The notes: generated by a model not told the origin, from the letters alone. Numbered from the stretch's first letter, positions 17,317 through 25,826 are shown. The stretch: DNA of 36,806 bases from an uncultured Nitrosomonas sp. (GCF_902826915.1 NZ_CADEGP010000025.1:1-36806); one strand, 5' to 3'. Program-made: numbers and translations.

Positions 17317-18597
17317 TTAGAGTCTCCAGACTTTAAGTCCTTTTCTAAGGAATTCAGATTGATTGAACTGAGATTTAACATCAATAAGACAACCATTATT
17401 AACAATCTTAGATTGCAAGTCTAGTACGGTCTTGGAGATAAATTCCTGATGAGAAACAGCTACAATCATGGCCTCAGCACATGGAAGATTTTCCCATAAT
17501 TCAAGTTCTATAGCGTATTCGTGTATTGCTTCCTTTGCGTTTGTTACAGGGTCGCAAACATGAATTTCCACACCATAATCTTGAAGTTCACGAATTACAT
17601 CAATAACCTTTGAGTTTCTTAAGTCTGGGCAATTTTCTTTGAAAGTCAATCCAAGCACATTTACCTTGGCGGCATGTACATTGAAGCCAGCTTTAATGAT
17701 CTGCTTAATAGTTTGCTCAGCAATAAACTTTGCCATATTGTCGTTAATACGGCGGCCTGCTAGTATCACCTGTGGTATATAGCCAACCATTTCAGCTTTA
17801 TGCGTTAGATAATAAGGATCTACACCAATACAATGCCCGCCAACTAAACCAGGACGAAATGGCAAAAAATTCCATTTCGTACCAGCAGCTTCCAATACTT
17901 CCAGAGTATCAATTTCCAATTTATCAAAAATAATAGCCAGCTCATTCATTAACGCGATATTCAAATCCCGTTGGGTATTCTCGATCACTTTGGCAGCCTC
18001 AGCGACTTTAATACTTGAAGCGCGATAAACACCGGCAGTAATAATGCTCTCATATAACTGAGCTATTTTTTCTAGAGATATTTCATCATCTCCAGACACC
18101 ACTTTAAGAATTGTTGTCAGCGTATGTTGCTTATCACCAGGGTTAATCCGCTCAGGTGAAAATCCAACATGAAAATCTTGTTTCCATTTCATACCTGAGT
18201 GCTTTTCTAATACGGGAATACAAACTTCTTCAGTTGCCCCAGGATAAACAGTAGATTCATATATAATAATTGCACCGCGCTTAAGGTATTTTCCGACGCT
18301 TTCACTGGCACCAATCAATGGTTTAAAATCTGGTTGATGTGCAAGATCAACTGGTGTTGGCACAGCAATAACAACATAATCAGCTTGCGATAATTTGCTT
18401 GGATCAGTAGTGACAGTTAATTGACTTGCTTGGCGCAGATCTTTAGTTGAAACTTCTCCTGTTGGATCAATGTATTGTTTATAGCTATCAATCTTGTTTA
18501 CCGAAAGATCATAGCCAATTGTTTGCCTCTCTTTCCCAAATTCAACAGCTAAAGGTAAACCGACGTATCCCAATCCTACAACTGCCACTATATCCAT
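17317..18597 (-). CDS. tviB: UDP-N-acetyl-hexosamine 6-dehydrogenase, WbpO/TviB type
   Basis: This 426-residue nucleotide-sugar dehydrogenase oxidises C6 of UDP-GlcNAc or UDP-GalNAc to the uronic acid with two NAD+. VVGLGYVGLPLA at 6-17 binds NAD. The catalytic Cys256 lies in GGHCIGVDPYYL, and ESTVYPGATEE, FSPERINPGD and LGLTFKENCPDLRNSK are family motifs. The sequence is closer to TviB/WbpO (VipA) than to Ugd. It is paired with the TviC-like epimerase downstream, separated only by a mini-element. The product UDP-GalNAcA or UDP-GlcNAcA would feed the glycosyltransferases of the cluster, and may be the acid that the AsnB-like enzyme amidates. Confidence 0.9.
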   Translation of the reverse strand: MDIVAVVGLGYVGLPLAVEFGKERQTIGYDLSVNKIDSYKQYIDPTGEVSTKDLRQASQLTVTTDPSKLSQADYVVIAVPTPVDLAHQPDFKPLIGASESVGKYLKRGAIIIYESTVYPGATEEVCIPVLEKHSGMKWKQDFHVGFSPERINPGDKQHTLTTILKVVSGDDEISLEKIAQLYESIITAGVYRASSIKVAEAAKVIENTQRDLNIALMNELAIIFDKLEIDTLEVLEAAGTKWNFLPFRPGLVGGHCIGVDPYYLTHKAEMVGYIPQVILAGRRINDNMAKFIAEQTIKQIIKAGFNVHAAKVNVLGLTFKENCPDLRNSKVIDVIRELQDYGVEIHVCDPVTNAKEAIHEYAIELELWENLPCAEAMIVAVSHQEFISKTVLDLQSKIVNNGCLIDVKSQFNQSEFLRKGLKVWRL

Positions 18598-18713
18598 AGC
18601 TATATAATCTCCTAGGTGTTTCAGTATATGATGCCATCATAGAAAGTTCTATTCAACAGTGCTCTATTAACTCATAGATGTTGTTGATAAACCAGCACAA
18701 TAGAGAGTAGAAT

Positions 18714-21700
18714 TCATGGCGCTGTCACCAATTGAGAAAACCCATTGTTAGTTTCGTTCGACTCCATAAATCGGTTTAAGTCATCAACATAAGCCGTCAT
18801 CGTGTGTGTTCCGTCAGGAATGGTGTAGGGTGCACCATTAGTGCTAATAGTGGCAGATGCGCCAGCTGCCAAGGGCCCGTTTATAGCGCCCCAGGTCTTG
18901 TATTTACCATCCACTAAGTATGACATGCCGACAACTACGCCTGCAGGGGTCGCTGCGGTACCCTGATTTTTAACCGTGCTCGTGAAGATGCCATTGGCAT
19001 AAGAAAGCTGCGTGACAATGACATCGGGGAAAGGCGTGGCGTTGCTGACCGTTATACCCACGCCTGGACTTGTTGTCGTGTTTCCATCTGCATCCCGCGC
19101 AACGGCTGTAATCGTGTGCGGACCATCGGCCACGGTCGTGCTGTCCATCGTGATAGTGTAAGGAGAAGTAGTGTCTTCGGCACCAATATTAGTGCCGTCA
19201 AGCTTGAACTGTACGCCTGAGACGCCAATGTCGTCAGCTGCATTAGCAGATAGCGTGATGAAAGAACCCGAAACAGTAGTACCTTCGGTGGGGGTAGTTA
19301 TGGAGACGGTGGGACTTGTTCCGCCAACAGCAATCGGTACGGAAAACTGGTTGTTAGTCTCGTTCGACTCCATAAATCGGTTTAAGTCATCAACATAAGC
19401 CGTCATCGTGTGTGTTCCGTCAGGAATGGTGTAGGGTGCACCATTAGTGCTAATAGTGGCAGATGCGCCAGCTGCCAAGGGCCCGTTTATAGCGCCCCAG
19501 GTCTTGTATTTACCATCCACTAAGTATGACATGCCGACAACTACGCCTGCAGGGGTCGCTGCGGTACCCTGATTTTTAACCGTGCTCGTGAAGATGCCAT
19601 TGGCATAAGAAAGCTGCGTGACAATGACATCGGGGAAAGGCGTGGCGTTGCTGACCGTTATACCCACGCCTGGACTTGTTGTCGTGTTTCCATCTGCATC
19701 CCGCGCAACGGCTGTAATCGTGTGCGGACCATCGGCCACGGTCGTGCTGTCCATCGTGATAGTGTAAGGAGAAGTAGTGTCTTCGGCACCAATATTAGTG
19801 CCGTCAAGCTTGAACTGTACGCCTGAGACGCCAATGTCGTCAGCTGCATTAGCAGATAGCGTGATGAAAGAACCCGAAACAGTAGTACCTTCGGTGGGGG
19901 TAGTTATGGAGACGGTGGGACTTGTTCCGCCAACAGCAATCGGTACGGAAAACTGGTTGTTAGTCTCGTTCGACTCCATAAATCGGTTTAAGTCATCAAC
20001 ATAAGCCGTCATCGTGTGTGTTCCGTCAGGAATGGTGTAGGGTGCACCATTAGTGCTAATAGTGGCAGATGCGCCAGCTGCCAAGGGCCCGTTTATAGCG
20101 CCCCAGGTCTTGTATTTACCATCCACTAAGTATGACATGCCGACAACTACGCCTGCAGGGGTCGCTGCGGTACCCTGATTTTTAACCGTGCTCGTGAAGA
20201 TGCCATTGGCATAAGAAAGCTGCGTGACAATGACATCGGGGAAAGGCGTGGCGTTGCTGACCGTTATACCCACGCCTGGACTTGTTGCCGTGTTTCCTGC
20301 TGCATCCCGCGCAACGGCTGTGACCGTGTGCGGGCCATCGGCCACGGCCATGCTGTTCCACGTGACAGTGTATGGCGCTGTTGTAATTTCAGCGAGCGGA
20401 TAGTCACCACTGACTAAGAACTGCACCCCTGACACACCGACATTATCAGATGCGCTGGCAGAGAGCGTGACAGAAGAGCCAGAAACAGTAATACCTTCGA
20501 TGGGGATAGTTATGGAGACGGTGGGAGCTATAATGTCAGTTATACCGCCGGTAACTGGCATGGAGATCTGATTGTTAGTTTCGTCCAACTCCGCAAACCG
20601 CTCTGCGTCATCAACATAAGCCGTCATCGTGTGTGTTCCATCAGGAATGGTGTAGGGCGTCCCATTGGTACCAATAATGACAGATGCTCCTGCGGCCATG
20701 GGCCCGTTTACAGCGCCCCAGGTCTTGTATTTACCATCCACTGAATATCCTACGCCAACAGCTACACCTGCAGGGGTAGCTGCGGTACCCTGATTTTTAA
20801 CCGTGCTCGTAAAGATGCCATTAACATAGGAAAGCTGTGTGACAATGACATCGGGGAGGGGATTGGCATTGTTGACCGTTATATCCACGCCCGGACTTGT
20901 TGTCGTATTTCCATCCGCATCCCGCGCAACGGCTGTAATCGTGTGCGGGCCATCGGCCACAGCCGTGCTGTCCATCGTGATAGTGTAAGGAGAAGTAGTG
21001 TCTTCGGCACCAATATTAGTGCCGTCAAGCTTGAACTGTACGCCTGAGACGCCAATGTCGTCAGAAGCATTGGCAGAGAGCGTGACAGAGCCTGCGACAG
21101 TACTGCCATTTGCTGGTGCGCTGATAGAGACTGTTGGTTTGGGGCCGGGACCGATATTGACAAACTTAGCAACAGATGGGACACCGCTTCCATTCAAAAT
21201 GAAGAGCATGTAGTAACCCGGCGATGCCACATTGGGGTTTGGAGGAGCCGTGATGCTGAGTCCCCCAGCGGTCTGAGAAAAACTCAGATCGCTAATAACC
21301 TGGCTCTGGTTGAAAGCGTGGGTCACCGAAGCGATTTTCAGCATAGTAACCTTGGAGATTGTGGCAGCGTCTGGGGTATCAACCGAGAATGAGTCTCCAT
21401 AGGTAATACTGGATGGCGCCGAGGTGATCGTTGGCCTAGCTCCCTTAAAAAGATATGGCGGTGAGTATATTTCGATCTCCGGTTGAAAGTCACCGCCCGT
21501 ACTAAAAATCCGACCATCCGGCAGAAGTAGTGCTGTAGAATGATATCCGCGAGGAATTCCTGCGCTGCTGGCGAGCGTTGTCCATTGTTCGGTTACTGGA
21601 TCCCACAGTTCTGCTGCATCCACATGACCGGTAGTATCATTAAAACCTGGCGAGGAGGTGCCGCCTGTGACTAATACAGTGCCATCTGGCAATAGCGTTG

Positions 21701-22562
21701 CGTTGAGATGTCTTCGGCCATATTGCATAGAGCCAACAACACGCCAAGTTGGTGATGCTTCGTTGAGATCGATGACCTCAGCCGTTTTCTTGGGGGGTTG
21801 CTGCCCGCCGCCCATCACCAGTATCTTACCTGGCGCATACATCACTGCAGACCCATAGTCACTGTATCCACTGCCCCTAGTCGCGACGAAGCTCCATGCA
21901 CCGGTTCCAGATGTATCCAGATAACGGGTTGTCGCCGAGGGCCCAGCATTAAATAATTTTCCGTTTGGTGACAGAAACATCCTAGGGTAATCATCTACTT
22001 GGAGCTGAGCACTGGTAAGATCCCGCCAAGTACCCGTCGATACCTGAAATACCTGCGGCAGTGGGTTGACTCCAACTATAGTGTCAATATCACCAGAAAT
22101 CGTCAAAACATCACCATTAGCTAGAGCGGTGGTTGTCGGATACCATCGGCCAGCGTTCATATCAGGAAAACTGCTCCACGTATCGGTTAAATAGTTGTAC
22201 GTAGATGTTCGTGACAGCCCCACGAAATTAGAAACGTGTCCGCCAGCTACGAACAAGGTACCGTCAGCCAAGAATGTATGTCCAACACAGAAAAGGTCGT
22301 AACCCGGTTTACTGAGAGCAACCACACTATGGTCTTCGGGATCCCAAGTTCTGGGATCGTTGCCGGATACGCCATTTCCTGGCCAGACCATTATCTTCCC
22401 TGTCGGCAACAGATTGGTATGGACTGGAAAGAAGGGTAATCCCGGCAGGATCTGTTCCCATTCTCCGATGAGATCAGGTGCCGCCCTTACTGTAGTGGCA
22501 CAGAACCCTCCTACCAGGACAGCGACAGTGTTTATAATAAATATAAAGTTACGATTAAACAT
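18714..22562 (-). CDS. Secreted copper-radical oxidase (AA5, galactose/glyoxal oxidase-like) with four Ig-like/CARDB units
   Basis: This is a 1282-residue secreted protein. A Sec signal peptide covers about 1-27 (hydrophobic core then VRAAP). Residues ~30-370 form a kelch-type beta-propeller, followed by the DUF1929 E-set domain at ~375-470. The copper-radical residues of galactose oxidase can be matched one by one. C92 (YDLFCVGHTF) and Y141 (GRWYPTTT) are the thioether-linked pair, Y340-H341 lie in RGYHSTALLLPDG, and H415 lies in VTHAFNQ. It should therefore oxidise an alcohol or aldehyde to generate H2O2, with substrate unknown. The remainder is four units of about 202 residues, each a bacterial Ig-like domain plus a CARDB domain (PDVIVTQLSY to DETNNQ). 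No sorting signal ends the protein. Its start codon overlaps the HAF gene stop by one base. Confidence 0.85.
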   Translation of the reverse strand: MFNRNFIFIINTVAVLVGGFCATTVRAAPDLIGEWEQILPGLPFFPVHTNLLPTGKIMVWPGNGVSGNDPRTWDPEDHSVVALSKPGYDLFCVGHTFLADGTLFVAGGHVSNFVGLSRTSTYNYLTDTWSSFPDMNAGRWYPTTTALANGDVLTISGDIDTIVGVNPLPQVFQVSTGTWRDLTSAQLQVDDYPRMFLSPNGKLFNAGPSATTRYLDTSGTGAWSFVATRGSGYSDYGSAVMYAPGKILVMGGGQQPPKKTAEVIDLNEASPTWRVVGSMQYGRRHLNATLLPDGTVLVTGGTSSPGFNDTTGHVDAAELWDPVTEQWTTLASSAGIPRGYHSTALLLPDGRIFSTGGDFQPEIEIYSPPYLFKGARPTITSAPSSITYGDSFSVDTPDAATISKVTMLKIASVTHAFNQSQVISDLSFSQTAGGLSITAPPNPNVASPGYYMLFILNGSGVPSVAKFVNIGPGPKPTVSISAPANGSTVAGSVTLSANASDDIGVSGVQFKLDGTNIGAEDTTSPYTITMDSTAVADGPHTITAVARDADGNTTTSPGVDITVNNANPLPDVIVTQLSYVNGIFTSTVKNQGTAATPAGVAVGVGYSVDGKYKTWGAVNGPMAAGASVIIGTNGTPYTIPDGTHTMTAYVDDAERFAELDETNNQISMPVTGGITDIIAPTVSITIPIEGITVSGSSVTLSASASDNVGVSGVQFLVSGDYPLAEITTAPYTVTWNSMAVADGPHTVTAVARDAAGNTATSPGVGITVSNATPFPDVIVTQLSYANGIFTSTVKNQGTAATPAGVVVGMSYLVDGKYKTWGAINGPLAAGASATISTNGAPYTIPDGTHTMTAYVDDLNRFMESNETNNQFSVPIAVGGTSPTVSITTPTEGTTVSGSFITLSANAADDIGVSGVQFKLDGTNIGAEDTTSPYTITMDSTTVADGPHTITAVARDADGNTTTSPGVGITVSNATPFPDVIVTQLSYANGIFTSTVKNQGTAATPAGVVVGMSYLVDGKYKTWGAINGPLAAGASATISTNGAPYTIPDGTHTMTAYVDDLNRFMESNETNNQFSVPIAVGGTSPTVSITTPTEGTTVSGSFITLSANAADDIGVSGVQFKLDGTNIGAEDTTSPYTITMDSTTVADGPHTITAVARDADGNTTTSPGVGITVSNATPFPDVIVTQLSYANGIFTSTVKNQGTAATPAGVVVGMSYLVDGKYKTWGAINGPLAAGASATISTNGAPYTIPDGTHTMTAYVDDLNRFMESNETNNGFSQLVTAP
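18754..20287. repeat. 606-bp coding tandem repeats, about 2.5 copies
   Basis: Bases 18754-19681 equal 19360-20287 at an offset of 606 bp, with no difference found on direct comparison of the parts read. Each unit is 202 codons, one Ig-like plus one CARDB domain, so copy-number change keeps the frame. Identity stops at 20288, where the older upstream units (to about 21140) have diverged. This indicates recent expansion or homogenisation. Confidence 0.9.
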
Positions 22563-23809
22563 TATCTAGAGCCATCCAATTGCGGGTTTAGTCGGAAGAT
22601 TTGAAGTGAAAGCTCATGAGTATCATGTGGGTGACTATCATGGGATGCGTTCTTATCGTGGCCAATTGCGGCAATGATCCCATGGGAGCTAATCGCGATT
22701 GCATGAGAGAGTACGAAGCCGGAACTCAGCAATAGCAAGTCGTTCAAATCCTGCATGCCTCTTTGATTTGTCCATACGAATGCGCGTTCCTCGGATGTAT
22801 GCCCCTCACTGTTATAGCTTGAGACTCCAACCACCGTACCTTTATTATTGATTGCTAGCGCTTTACTCGACGTCTGATTAGGAAGTGTGCCTAGATCCTT
22901 GATGGCGCTCCCATTAGGCCAGAGAACGGCGTGGTACCGGTTACTCTCCTCATCGCCGGAAGTTCCAACGACATCACCCTTGTTATTAATACTTAACACT
23001 TCACTCCAATGATCGCCAGGAAGCGTGCCTAGATCCAGAGCAGTTTTGTCGGAGCCGCCACTCCATAGCACCGCACGCGGCCCTGAGTCGATGTCACACA
23101 CTCCCGCAACATCCCCATTGTCGTTAATTGCTAGACCCCGGCATGACTTGCTAATGGACAGTGCTGGTAGCGCCAGAATTTCACCTGCGGGGCTCCATAT
23201 AACAGCTCGAACTCCAGTGGGTCCACTCGACCACCCAGCAACCTTTCCTGAACCACTAATGGCCAACGCTGCGCTGCCGGTATCGCCTGGAAGCATTTCA
23301 AGGAGAACAGGTTCGCCATTTTGCCCGAGACGAAAGGCGTGCATTCCAGTGTCTGTATTTGTTGAGCCTACGATTTTAAGCCTATTATTGATGCCGGAAG
23401 CAGTGCTATAATCCCCTCCTCCCTGCGATTTTATAATCTCTAGCTGTCCGCCATTTTTCCAAATTACGCCATTTGGGCCACGGTTATCTTCCCTCTTGAC
23501 TGTCCCCACAATATCGCCACTGTCGTTCATCGCTCGCGCGATACGCTTCGATCCCATGGGTATAATATCTACCTGCGTAGCTATATAGGTAGTGATTTCA
23601 GCAGCTTTGGCGTGTTCAGCAAGAACCGCTGCGAGTCCCGCGCAAAGCAAAATCACAGAGATTATCCGAAAGGGTATTTGCCACAACAAGCTAAGGATAT
23701 CCCTCTGGAGTGATAAGTGCTGATCAACGCATAATAATAACCTAGCAGTGGCATAGAATTGCTGCAGCTGCAGATCAAGCCTTTGATGCCATATTTTGGT
23801 CATTTCCAT
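22562..23809 (-). CDS. Secreted HAF-repeat protein
   Basis: This 415-residue protein has repeated motifs of the HAF extracellular repeat family: AMNDSGDIVGT, AINDNGDVAGV, SINNKGDVVGT and AINNKGTVVGV, each followed about 15-20 residues later by HAVLW, AFVW or similar. At least six units are visible and would form a propeller-like fold. A hydrophobic segment at about 45-70 ending AEHAKAAE is a signal peptide. It is preceded by a long 45-residue N region, so the TTG at 23689 is an alternative start. The ATG at 23809 has a good AAGGA site and is kept. The stop TAA shares its last A with the ATG of the copper-oxidase gene, so the two are translationally coupled. Function is unknown; a partner or chaperone of the oxidase is inference. 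Confidence 0.75.
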   Translation of the reverse strand: MEMTKIWHQRLDLQLQQFYATARLLLCVDQHLSLQRDILSLLWQIPFRIISVILLCAGLAAVLAEHAKAAEITTYIATQVDIIPMGSKRIARAMNDSGDIVGTVKREDNRGPNGVIWKNGGQLEIIKSQGGGDYSTASGINNRLKIVGSTNTDTGMHAFRLGQNGEPVLLEMLPGDTGSAALAISGSGKVAGWSSGPTGVRAVIWSPAGEILALPALSISKSCRGLAINDNGDVAGVCDIDSGPRAVLWSGGSDKTALDLGTLPGDHWSEVLSINNKGDVVGTSGDEESNRYHAVLWPNGSAIKDLGTLPNQTSSKALAINNKGTVVGVSSYNSEGHTSEERAFVWTNQRGMQDLNDLLLLSSGFVLSHAIAISSHGIIAAIGHDKNASHDSHPHDTHELSLQIFRLNPQLDGSR

Positions 23810-23858
23810 TTTATCCTTATGATAGATTCAAGTAATAACTGCAATCAAGCTATAGTAC

Positions 23859-24902
23859 CAACTGCAACAGTTAATGTTTATTGGCAAATTTAGCGAGCTC
23901 CATATTCAGAGTAAACTTCTACTGGTGATCGGAAGCCGAGAGATTTTCTCAGTCTCGTATTTAAACTCCATGCAATAGCGTCGAGTTGTTCTTGTGTGTA
24001 GCTGGATAAATCCGCTCCTTTAGACAAATACTGGTGCAATAATCCGTTGGTGTTCTCATTGACCCCCCGTTGCCAAGGTCTGTGTGGATCGCAGAAATAA
24101 ACAGCCACGCCGGTTCGCTCAGTCAGTTGCGCATGTTTGCTCATCTCACGCCCTTGGTCGTAGGTGAAGGTTTTGCGCAATTCAGGAAGAATTCGCTGAG
24201 TGCCTCGCTGAAACTATCCAGGGCTGATTGTGCCGTGCCATCGGGCATCTTGGCCACCACCATCAAGGTAGCGCGTTCAACAAATGTACCAACTGCAGAA
24301 CGGTTCCTCGCGCCTTTGCCTTTGCTCCCCAATGCCCTGGAATCAAACGATCCGTCACTTCCGGCGCGCGCAAATGAATACTTTGCATTGCCGCGATGTG
24401 GCCATATCCACTGGCAACAAGAGTCTTGGAACGCCCGGATCCAGCGTAAGCAAGCGATCAATTCACGCCGCAGCTCAACTCGCGGCATGGGCATACAGCG
24501 TGTAGTAAATCGTCTCGTGGCTGATTCGGTGTTCTGAATTGTCCGGGAACATGCGCTGCAGTGTGCCTGCAATTTATTCAGATGACCAATTATATCCCTT
24601 CACAATCTCAAATAACTCGTTACCCATCACCAGCTTCAATTCCTTGCATGGCTTTAATCTTAGCCGAATAGCCCGTGCCCCAACCAGCAACGCAATGTAA
24701 CCACATTCAGTACCCAGGATACGTGCGAGTTCTCGTGAAATTGTACTGGGTAAACGTTTCAGAAATTTTCCTATTTTCCCCAATCCACTACCTTCTTCTC
24801 CCATTAACATGATCACCGCTCTTTCTTCAGCATTTAACTGCTTGTACTGCTTCTCTATTTTTTCCATCTCAACATCTTAAACTCTTCTAGGTGTTGCAGT
24901 TG
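23859..24902 (-). mobile_element. IS30-family insertion sequence, decayed
   Basis: Short terminal inverted repeats containing CAACTGCAACA are seen at 23859-23869 and, inverted, at 24892-24902. They enclose a transposase coding region on the minus strand. The size of about 1.04 kb fits IS30. The transposase is broken. The high-coordinate end directly abuts a truncated mini-element. Confidence 0.7.
23890..24867 (-). pseudogene. IS30-family transposase, frameshifted, catalytic Asp lost
   Basis: Three frames are needed. The N-terminal part (24574-24867) has the helix-turn-helix STISREL and ends prematurely. The middle part reads VELRRELIACLRWIRAF and VERATLMVVAKMPDGT but has several indels. The C-terminal part (23890-24180) is well kept, with FTYDQGREM (second Asp) and GVNENTNGLLHQYL (catalytic Glu). 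In the middle the family's GHWEGDLIKGKGNRS reads GHW joined directly to a shifted KGKG, so the segment with the first catalytic Asp is missing. It is inactive. Confidence 0.85.
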
Positions 24903-24918
24903 ATTATTAAGCGTGCCG

Positions 24919-25002
24919 GGTATTAACTTCACTCTTCAACCTGCTGGTTTTCAACCAGCCTTCGCCCCAAGGAGCGAGGAATTAAACCCGGAAGAGATTA
25001 AA
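24919..25002 (-). repeat. Partial IS200/IS605-like mini-element, copy 3
   Basis: Bases 24944-25002 match the left half of the 111-bp element (inverted repeat CTGGTTTTCAACCAG, the CGCCCCAAGGAGCG hairpin and the conserved AT-rich tail). Bases 24919-24943 match its linker with several changes. The right hairpin is absent, and the IS30 end lies 16 bp away, so the IS30 insertion may have removed it. Confidence 0.7.
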
Positions 25003-25355
25003 ATAATTCGACTACTCTTTAGATTCATAGGAATCTATCAAAGATTTCTTATGACGTACATAGCATTTTTGCCCTCTAAATCCCAGGACATTACGGTAGT
25101 CCTTGCAGGACAAATGTCCTGGTTTTTGGGACGCTCAGTTGTTAAAATTATCCGATTGAAACTGTCACTCGCGATCAATAGGAAGAATCTCTGCGATAGA
25201 CTCTATTGCAAAAAATAGTCAAATTAGGGGTTCTACGTCTAAGAGGACATAAAAGAATAGGGTGTATTTTTTTCAAATCCGGCCGCCATTCTACCCCTGC
25301 TGAAAATAATGGACACTTTTTTATCGTATAAAATGACGAAAAGAAGGAGTTTAGA
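25003..25355. other. Non-coding remnant region
   Basis: No credible gene is seen. A terminator-like hairpin lies at 25083-25127. From about 25312 the sequence (TGGACACTTTTTT, then a good AAGGAG site at 25343) looks like the left end and leader of an IS3-type element that continues into the broken orfA at 25356. Confidence 0.5.
25083..25127 (+). terminator. Terminator-like hairpin with T run
   Basis: The arms CCAGGACATT (25083-25092) and AATGTCCTGG (25113-25122) pair perfectly, and TTTTT follows at 25123-25127. The loop contains a second small palindrome (AGGACAAATGTCCT overlaps the arm). There is no gene immediately upstream on the plus strand, so its role is unclear. Confidence 0.4.
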
Positions 25356-25484
25356 ATGAGCAGGAAACTACATGAGAATTACACAGCAGAATTTAATCTC
25401 TACCGGGTTTAATTCCTCGCCCCAAGGAGCGAGGAATTAAACCCGGTAGAGATTAAGTTTTACGCCAAAGCAAAAAGTTTTTAA
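25356..25484 (+). pseudogene. IS3-like orfA remnant split by a palindromic mini-element
   Basis: A short frame with a strong Shine-Dalgarno site begins MSRKLHENYTAEF, then is interrupted by the palindrome at 25393-25456. It resumes as KFYAKAKSF before a stop. This start resembles IS3-type OrfA N termini. The rest of the gene is absent, so family assignment is tentative. Confidence 0.4.
25393..25456. repeat. 64-bp near-perfect palindrome made of two IS200-type left ends
   Basis: The arms 25393-25420 and 25429-25456 are exact 28-base reverse complements around an 8-base centre. Each arm is the conserved left-end tail (TTAATCTCTACCGGG, then TTTAATTCCTCGC) of the mini-elements. It is therefore a head-to-head fold-back derivative. 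Both ends carry TTAA. Confidence 0.85.
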
Positions 25485-25624
25485 AACCACACAATTACTT
25501 TGTGAACATGTTTGTTAGAATCTACATTATGTGTGGTAAATTGCACCGTTTAATGTGTTCCTGTGTGCACACTTTAACACTTGATCACATATACACAAAT
25601 TTGCTGTCTGTTGGAAATTGGATT
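25457..25624. other. AT-rich stretch, nothing recognised
   Basis: Apart from the tail of the orfA remnant, I see no gene, RNA or repeat here. Confidence 0.4.
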
Positions 25625-25826
25625 TTATGTCTGTAGATTTAAAGAATTTAATACAGTCTCCCAGACATACTGAAGCTCATAACTGGATCGACATTGAAAG
25701 CGCACCAACTTTACATTGGCACTCTGACAAGCTTTTTCTACAAACGCATCTCTTTTTATCACTTTACTCTGGTTGTGGTTTTTGTCATAAAGTTCAAGAA
25801 CAGCTACAATGGCCAATGTTTTTTTA
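25625..25826 (-). pseudogene. DUF2726-domain protein, C-terminal fragment cut by IS1595
   Basis: The minus strand encodes KKTLAIVAVLELYDKNHNQ, RDAFVEKACQSANVKLVRFQ and SSYELQYVWETVLNSL before a stop. This is the C-terminal half of a DUF2726 domain, a nuclease-like fold of unknown function. Family features are the IELD-type strand before a SHN motif, RDAF and the K/RLVRF strand. Here the acidic strand reads LELYD. The frame runs straight into the IS1595 end at 25827, so the N-terminal part was lost through that insertion. The sequence beyond the IS does not continue the domain. A plus-strand frame over the same bases has no recognisable features and is rejected. Confidence 0.65.

Noticed and set aside
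19171..21213. Repeated plus-strand open frames opposite the oxidase repeats
   Set aside because: They are antisense shadows of the 606-bp repeats; they recur only because the coding strand repeats.
24913..25218. Plus-strand open frame of 101 codons beside IS30
   Set aside because: Its first third is mini-element sequence and the rest contains a terminator-like hairpin; no protein family features.
12500..25456. Recurring short palindromic repeats considered as a CRISPR array or REP cluster
   Set aside because: The copies are kilobases apart with no regular spacers or cas genes, and they match both ends of an IS200/IS605 element, so a mini-element family explains them.
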